From NCBI GenBank assembly GCA_016283075.1, contig JAEEMF010000003.1:1-11407 (forward strand): 11,407 nt of DNA. Reading direction: 5' to 3'. The notes beneath the pieces are model-generated. The model saw only the letters and a program-made list of their open reading frames with translations. It was not told where the DNA came from and made no database searches. The DNA is from Bacilli bacterium (GTDB lineage Bacteria > Bacillota_I > Bacilli_A > RF39 > UBA660). Of the stretch, positions 7,215 through 11,407 are shown piece by piece. The position numbers and the translations under genes are program-made. The first letter of the stretch is position 1. Each line of letters begins with the position of its first letter.

Positions 7215-8978
7215 ATGTTTGGAAGTATAGTTTATTTAGATAATAACTTTGCTCATATTGAAATACCAGATGGTGTTCCAGTATCAGAAAACTTAATGAA
7301 CTTACATGTTATCTTTGAAGATAACAGTAAAAAGATACTTGGAGAAGTAGCAGATTTTGATAAAAAAATAGTAAAAGTTAGATTCTTAGGTGAAATAGTT
7401 AATGGAAGATTTGTTGGTGGTGTAATTAGAAAACCAACTCTTCAAGCAAAATTAAGAATTATTAATAAAGAAGAACTTGGACTTATAGTAGGTGATGAAG
7501 GACCTGGTACTATGCAACTAGGTGTATCACCTTTATATAATGATTATCCTATTAGAATAAATATGAATGATTTATTTAGTAACCACTTTGCTATATTTGG
7601 TAATACTGGTTCAGGTAAATCATGTGGTGTCGCAAGACTACTTCAAAATGTATTCTATGATCCAGGATATATGCCATTTAAATCTAATTTCTTTATCTTT
7701 GATGCATATGGTGAATATCATAATGCTTTTAAAGATATTAATAAGATTAATCCTAATTATAACTTTAAATTTTTTACAACTAATTTAGAAGCACCAAAAG
7801 AAAACATATTATGTATTCCTTTATGGCTTCTAGGTAGAGATGATTATGCATTACTTTTACAAGCAGAAACACATTCTCAGCTTACTATAATTGAAAGTAT
7901 GCTTAAGTATGTAAATATCTTTGTAAGTGATGATGAAACATCTAAAAAATTCTGTAACCATATAATTGCTAAAGCAATTATGGCTATTCTATTTACAAAT
8001 CAAACTTGTGCTAGTAAGAAAAATGATGTATTTGGAGTACTAGCTACATGTTCTACTCCAGAATTTAACTTAGAAACAGTAGTTAAAGGAGTAGGTTATA
8101 CTCGTAAATTTAGAGATTTATTCATTATAGATACAGCAGGACAATTCCCTGAAAGTAACTTAATGATTGAATATGTAACATCATTTATTGATGATAAACT
8201 AGATACATATGAATCTAAAACAATGAATTATTATACTTTAGAAGATCTAGAAAGAGCTCTTTCATTTACTTTAATTAGTGAAGGACTTTTAAAGAATGAA
8301 AAGATGTATAATGAAGCAGTAACTTTAAAAGTTAGATTACATGCTTTAGTTACTGGAGAAAACTCCGCATTCTTTAGATATCCTAAATTTATTACACTTG
8401 AAAATTATATAGCAAGTTTAATATCTATTAATGGTAAAAAAGCTCAAATAGTTAACTTTAACTTAGAAGAAGTAGATGATACTTTTGCTAAAACAATAAC
8501 TAAGATTTATTCTAAAATGTTATTTGATTTTACTAAGAAATTAAGTGTAAGAGCATCTATACCATTCCATATATTCTTAGAAGAAGCACATAGATATGTA
8601 CAAGCAGATAATGATAGATTCCTTCTTGGTTATAATATATTTGAACGTATAGCTAAGGAAGGAAGAAAATATGGTTTAATATTTAACCTTATTTCTCAAA
8701 GACCAGTAGAATTATCTGACACAGTTATATCTCAAACAAGTAACTTCTTAATCTTTAAGATGAACCATCCTAGAGATCTAGAATATATTGAAAAGATGTT
8801 ACCAAATATTAGTAAAGAAGTAGTTGAAATGCAAAAATCACTTCAACCAGGTTCTTGCGTAGCATTTGGTAAAGCATTTAAAATACCTATGATAGTTAAG
8901 ATGGAAATGCCAAATCCAGAACCATATAGTAGTAACTGTGATGTTTATAACATGTGGCAGGTAAAGAGAAATGGTTAA
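7215..8978 (+). CDS. HerA-like DNA-translocase ATPase (HAS-barrel / DUF87 family)
   Basis: A 587-residue FtsK/HerA-superfamily ATPase. Residues 1 to about 90 are a beta-rich HAS-barrel-like domain (FGSIVYLDNNFAHIEI and following strands). Then come Walker A GNTGSGKS (129-136), the family DAYGEY motif (163-168), a helical insertion (about 205-390), Walker B FHIFLEEAH (451-459; E456-E457 at its end), EGRKYG with probable arginine finger R484, and the sensor-like SQRP (494-497). HerA forms hexameric rings that pump DNA, classically with the nuclease NurA for end resection, and bacterial relatives occur in some defence systems. No NurA, Sir2 or nuclease gene is next to it. Instead it overlaps a membrane protein gene by 8 nt and sits in an ftsY-ylxM operon. 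The start at 7215 has AAGGGGAG 6 nt upstream. No membrane segment is visible, so it is cytoplasmic. Family assignment is firm; cellular role is unknown. Confidence 0.93.
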   Translation: MFGSIVYLDNNFAHIEIPDGVPVSENLMNLHVIFEDNSKKILGEVADFDKKIVKVRFLGEIVNGRFVGGVIRKPTLQAKLRIINKEELGLIVGDEGPGTMQLGVSPLYNDYPIRINMNDLFSNHFAIFGNTGSGKSCGVARLLQNVFYDPGYMPFKSNFFIFDAYGEYHNAFKDINKINPNYNFKFFTTNLEAPKENILCIPLWLLGRDDYALLLQAETHSQLTIIESMLKYVNIFVSDDETSKKFCNHIIAKAIMAILFTNQTCASKKNDVFGVLATCSTPEFNLETVVKGVGYTRKFRDLFIIDTAGQFPESNLMIEYVTSFIDDKLDTYESKTMNYYTLEDLERALSFTLISEGLLKNEKMYNEAVTLKVRLHALVTGENSAFFRYPKFITLENYIASLISINGKKAQIVNFNLEEVDDTFAKTITKIYSKMLFDFTKKLSVRASIPFHIFLEEAHRYVQADNDRFLLGYNIFERIAKEGRKYGLIFNLISQRPVELSDTVISQTSNFLIFKMNHPRDLEYIEKMLPNISKEVVEMQKSLQPGSCVAFGKAFKIPMIVKMEMPNPEPYSSNCDVYNMWQVKRNG

Positions 8979-9561
8979 GGGTAGAAAACTATTTAAAAAG
9001 AAAAATAAAGACTTACCAGTTAAACTAAATAGTCTAGTTTATGATGATGGTAAATCTAAAGTTCCTGCAACAGTAATCTTTATAATTATTCTTTTAATGG
9101 GCGCTTACGTAATCCATGATCAGTTTTATAAAGATAAAAGTAAATATAATAACTATGTAGTAGATGATATTACTGATATTAGAATTGATAATACTAAAGA
9201 ATATGTATATAAAGATAATGATAAAATAGTTATTAATATGAATAAAGAAGAACTAAGAACTTTAGAATCTAATCTTAATACTGGTGATAATACATTTGAT
9301 ATATTTATATCAAATGATGTAGTATCAATAATTAGTTATGAAGAGAATAATTACTATACATATAATATAGATAAGAAATATGGAACTATTTATGATATAA
9401 ATACTTTATTAAGTAAATTTTCTATATATGATGAAGAAAGTATATCAAAAGGAGATAGTACAGCATATTTCGTAAATAATAACTGTTTAGGTCTTATATA
9501 TAAAGATGAAGAAAATACATTAGGATATAGCTCATCTTTAACACATAATTGCATAAAATAA
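8971..9561 (+). CDS. Single-pass membrane protein coupled to the HerA-like ATPase gene
   Basis: Unrecognised 196-residue protein. It has a very basic cytoplasmic N-terminus (KGRKLFKKKNK), one hydrophobic helix at about residues 32-48 (PATVIFIIILLMGAYVI), and an acidic, Asn/Asp/Tyr-rich region of about 145 residues predicted outside the membrane. Two Cys, at 172 and 194, lie in that exterior part and could form a disulfide. The ATG at 8971 lies inside the end of the HerA-like gene (8-nt overlap), with AGGTAAAGAG just before it, so translation is probably coupled and a stoichiometric partnership with the ATPase is plausible. The C-terminal codons and stop form the left arm of the hairpin terminator at 9551-9584. 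I see no enzymatic motif. Confidence 0.85.
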   Translation: MVKGRKLFKKKNKDLPVKLNSLVYDDGKSKVPATVIFIIILLMGAYVIHDQFYKDKSKYNNYVVDDITDIRIDNTKEYVYKDNDKIVINMNKEELRTLESNLNTGDNTFDIFISNDVVSIISYEENNYYTYNIDKKYGTIYDINTLLSKFSIYDEESISKGDSTAYFVNNNCLGLIYKDEENTLGYSSSLTHNCIK

Positions 9562-9584
9562 GCGGATTTCCGCTTTTTTTATGC
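9551..9584 (+). terminator. Intrinsic terminator ending the ftsY-herA-type operon
   Basis: Core stem AAGCGG (9560-9565), loop ATTT, CCGCTT (9570-9575), followed by a T7 run (9574-9580). The stem extends outward to gcataaaataagcgg (9551-9565) against 9570-9584 with a single mismatch. The left arm includes the last codons and the stop of the membrane protein gene. It has the best G+C core of any hairpin in the window and plausibly terminates in both directions. Confidence 0.9.
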
Positions 9585-9600
9585 TATTTTATTAAAAAAC

Positions 9601-9630
9601 TTGTTCACATTTTATAAATTGTGTTATAAT
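9601..9630 (+). promoter_or_regulatory. Promoter of tRNA-Lys
   Basis: TTGTTC (9601-9606), 18-bp spacer, perfect TATAAT (9625-9630) with an extended -10 TG at 9622-9623. The predicted start near 9637 is about 14 nt before the tRNA. A 6-bp inverted repeat (GTGTTA-TAAT-TAACAC, 9621-9636) brackets the -10. Confidence 0.75.
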
Positions 9631-9650
9631 TAACACGTAGCAATTTTTAT

Positions 9651-9726
9651 GTCTCGCTAGCTCAGTTGGTAGAGCAACTGACTCTTAATCAGTGGGTCCA
9701 GGGTTCGAGTCCCTGGCGGGACACCA
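9651..9726 (+). tRNA. tRNA-Lys, anticodon CTT
   Basis: A 76-nt cloverleaf. The acceptor stem gtctcgc pairs with gcgggac. The D arm contains AGCTCAGTTGGTAGAGC. The anticodon stem ACTGA/TCAGT encloses loop CTCTTAA with anticodon CTT (9684-9686), which reads AAG (Lys). The T arm has GGTTCGAGTCC. The 3' CCA is encoded (9724-9726). It is a single-gene unit with its own promoter and terminator. Confidence 0.97.
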
Positions 9727-9737
9727 TTTTATAAATG

Positions 9738-9761
9738 AATTACCAGTTGGTAATTTTTTTT
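9738..9761 (+). terminator. Intrinsic terminator of tRNA-Lys
   Basis: Stem AATTACC (9738-9744), loop AGTT, GGTAATT (9749-9755), then an uninterrupted T run to 9761. It begins 12 nt after the tRNA CCA end. The stem is A+T-rich but perfect. Confidence 0.8.
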
Positions 9762-9776
9762 ATTATATGATATAAT
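9747..9776 (+). promoter_or_regulatory. Promoter of the 9798-10490 gene
   Basis: Extended -10 TGATATAAT (9768-9776), with a weak -35 TTGGTA (9747-9752) at 18 bp that lies inside the preceding tRNA terminator. The predicted start near 9783 leaves a leader of about 15 nt holding the GAGGGGA ribosome binding site (9787-9793). Confidence 0.65.
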
Positions 9777-9797
9777 ACGCCGTATCGAGGGGATATT

Positions 9798-10490
9798 ATG
9801 GTTAACAAGCTAAATATCAATAAAGCTAATAGAAATTTATTTATAAGTGAAATAAATGATAAGGAATCAAAGTTTAATTCTAAGTATCCTAAAATAGTAG
9901 AAAGACAAAAAACTGTTATAGGAGTATCATTAAATCCATATTCACAATATAGAAAAATAGTTACTGATTTATCTGATAAATTAGAAGAAGATGGACTATA
10001 TTATTTTGCAAATGAATTTCCTTATAGAGATGAATTAGAATTAGTCTTAAAAGACTACTGTGAAACTCAAAGTACTAAGGCTTTTGTATATCAAAACTTT
10101 ATGTATGATTTTGATATAACTTATAAAAGATTAAGACTTATAAAAGCTTATTTATCTGCATCTAAAGCCGCTAAAGTAATAAATGAGTATATAATAAATG
10201 CGGCAAATATGAAAATATTTGATATTAACCTTGTATTAGATCAACTTGGTAAATTAAGATATAGCGATGATACTATTACTCAAAGTGCAACAGCAGTACT
10301 TTTTAAAGAATATATGGATAAAGGAGATTCCTTCGTAACTCCTTGTCAGTTCTTACTTGAACACGATAGAGAATTATTTGAAAAAACTTATTTAAAAGAT
10401 ACATTTATGGAGTATTATCCACAATTTAAAGAATTAGCAGTAGCTAGTGATAATAAACATCAATTAGTAAAGAAAGATGAAAGCAAATAG
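9798..10490 (+). CDS. Hypothetical cytoplasmic protein between tRNA-Lys and tRNA-Ile/23S
   Basis: I do not recognise this 230-residue protein. It has no signal peptide, membrane segment, Cys pair or nucleotide-binding motif. It reads as mostly helical, mixed-charge and Tyr-rich, for example the stretch from about residue 110 (YKRLRLIKAYLSASKAAKV), and ends in a basic tail (NKHQLVKKDESK). The start at ATG 9798 is supported by GAGGGGA 4 nt upstream and by an extended -10 promoter just before. It is a single-gene transcription unit between two stable-RNA units. No clear intrinsic terminator follows: after the TAG there is a T7 run (10500-10506) and only a weak long-loop stem (AAGCAAA at 10481-10487 with TTTGCTT at 10511-10517). 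Base composition and codon use look like its neighbours, so there is no sign of recent transfer. Confidence 0.88.
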   Translation: MVNKLNINKANRNLFISEINDKESKFNSKYPKIVERQKTVIGVSLNPYSQYRKIVTDLSDKLEEDGLYYFANEFPYRDELELVLKDYCETQSTKAFVYQNFMYDFDITYKRLRLIKAYLSASKAAKVINEYIINAANMKIFDINLVLDQLGKLRYSDDTITQSATAVLFKEYMDKGDSFVTPCQFLLEHDRELFEKTYLKDTFMEYYPQFKELAVASDNKHQLVKKDESK

Positions 10491-10515
10491 CAAGTAATCT
10501 TTTTTTAATTTTTGC

Positions 10516-10544
10516 TTGCATTTATATACCAATTTGTATATAAT
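10516..10544 (+). promoter_or_regulatory. Promoter P1 of the tRNA-Ile-23S unit
   Basis: TTGCAT (10516-10521), 17-bp spacer, perfect TATAAT (10539-10544); predicted start near 10551. It lies 26 nt after the stop of the upstream gene and 78 bp upstream of a second, similar promoter. Confidence 0.7.
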
Positions 10545-10598
10545 AATTTTTGCAAAGAGGGCATTTTTAAAAAATGTTTGTAATTTGTAAAAAAGTAC

Positions 10599-10627
10599 TT
10601 GTCAAACCAAGTAAAATATAATATAAT
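10599..10627 (+). promoter_or_regulatory. Promoter P2 of the tRNA-Ile-23S unit
   Basis: TTGTCA (10599-10604; 5 of 6 to TTGACA), 17-bp spacer, perfect TATAAT (10622-10627); predicted start near 10634, about 18 nt before the tRNA. With P1 it forms the tandem arrangement typical of rRNA operons. Confidence 0.8.
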
Positions 10628-10651
10628 GAAGTAGTCGTTGACAAATTAAAT

Positions 10652-10728
<77 letters not shown>

Positions 10729-10766
10729 TTTAGTTTAGCTATATGGAAAACTAGTTAATAACAAAT

Positions 10767-10786
10767 AGATCTTTGAAAATTGAATA
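10767..10786 (+). promoter_or_regulatory. boxA-like rRNA antitermination element in the 23S leader
   Basis: AGATCTTTGAAAATTGAATA closely resembles the conserved (T)CTTTGAAAACTGAA element found before 23S in Firmicutes spacers, which acts as the boxA site for NusB/S10-dependent antitermination and is part of pre-23S. Its presence shows that this leader is derived from a normal 16S-23S spacer. Confidence 0.6.
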
Positions 10787-10817
10787 GTACTTGTCGCAAA
10801 GTAAACAAAAATTGTAA

Positions 10818-11407
<590 letters not shown>

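Noticed and set aside
7567..7788. 73-codon plus-strand hydrophobic frame
   Set aside because: Out-of-frame shadow of the HerA-like gene over its Walker A region.
7215..9561. HerA-type defence system (HerA with Sir2, DUF4297 or nuclease)
   Set aside because: No effector gene is adjacent, and the neighbours are housekeeping SRP-pathway genes.
10481..10519. Possible terminator after the 9798-10490 gene
   Set aside because: AAGCAAA/TTTGCTT pairs across a 23-nt loop and the T7 run lies inside the loop, so it is not a convincing intrinsic terminator.
10562..10576. Near-palindrome catttttaaaaaatg between P1 and P2
   Set aside because: Pure A/T core with no loop; expected by chance in this composition.

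Overview
The window is AT-rich DNA from a low-GC Gram-positive bacterium of the Bacilli/Mycoplasmatota type, probably an uncultured gut-associated lineage. Evidence is RNase J of the B. subtilis RnjA type, a YlxM protein beside FtsY, AGGAGG/GGTGA ribosome binding sites, Bacilli-like 23S sequence and AT-rich codon use. All eight Trp codons are TGG. All eleven genes stop at TAA (7) or TAG (4), never TGA, so the standard code fits. The taxonomic placement is inference.

Layout. (1) 1-2828, plus strand: an unrecognised acidic protein (probably cut by the window edge), a divergent M3-like zinc peptidase and miaA, tightly packed as one operon. (2) 2821-4512, minus strand: RNase J, convergent with miaA. 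A perfect 15-bp hairpin at 2811-2847 forms the last codons of both genes and can terminate transcription both ways. (3) 4513-4625: a divergent promoter region in which a good promoter for RNase J overlaps a candidate plus-strand promoter. (4) 4626-9561, plus strand: a probable six-gene operon of a membrane-anchored Cys-rich extracytoplasmic protein, ftsY, a small membrane protein, ylxM, a HerA-like DNA-translocase ATPase and a single-pass membrane protein. It closes with a strong hairpin terminator. (5) 9601-9761: tRNA-Lys(CTT) with its own promoter and terminator. (6) 9768-10490: a solitary unrecognised cytoplasmic protein. (7) 10516-11407: two tandem promoters, tRNA-Ile(GAT), a boxA-like element and the first ~590 nt of 23S rRNA, with no 16S upstream.

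The most interesting points are the tRNA-Ile-23S unit that has its own tandem promoters but no linked 16S; the membrane-linked HerA-like ATPase where ffh is usually found after ftsY-ylxM; the palindromic terminator that writes the same C-terminal peptide (IKKETN) on both strands; and the shortened M3-like peptidase upstream of miaA. I saw no CRISPR array, insertion sequence, phage gene or clear defence cassette.
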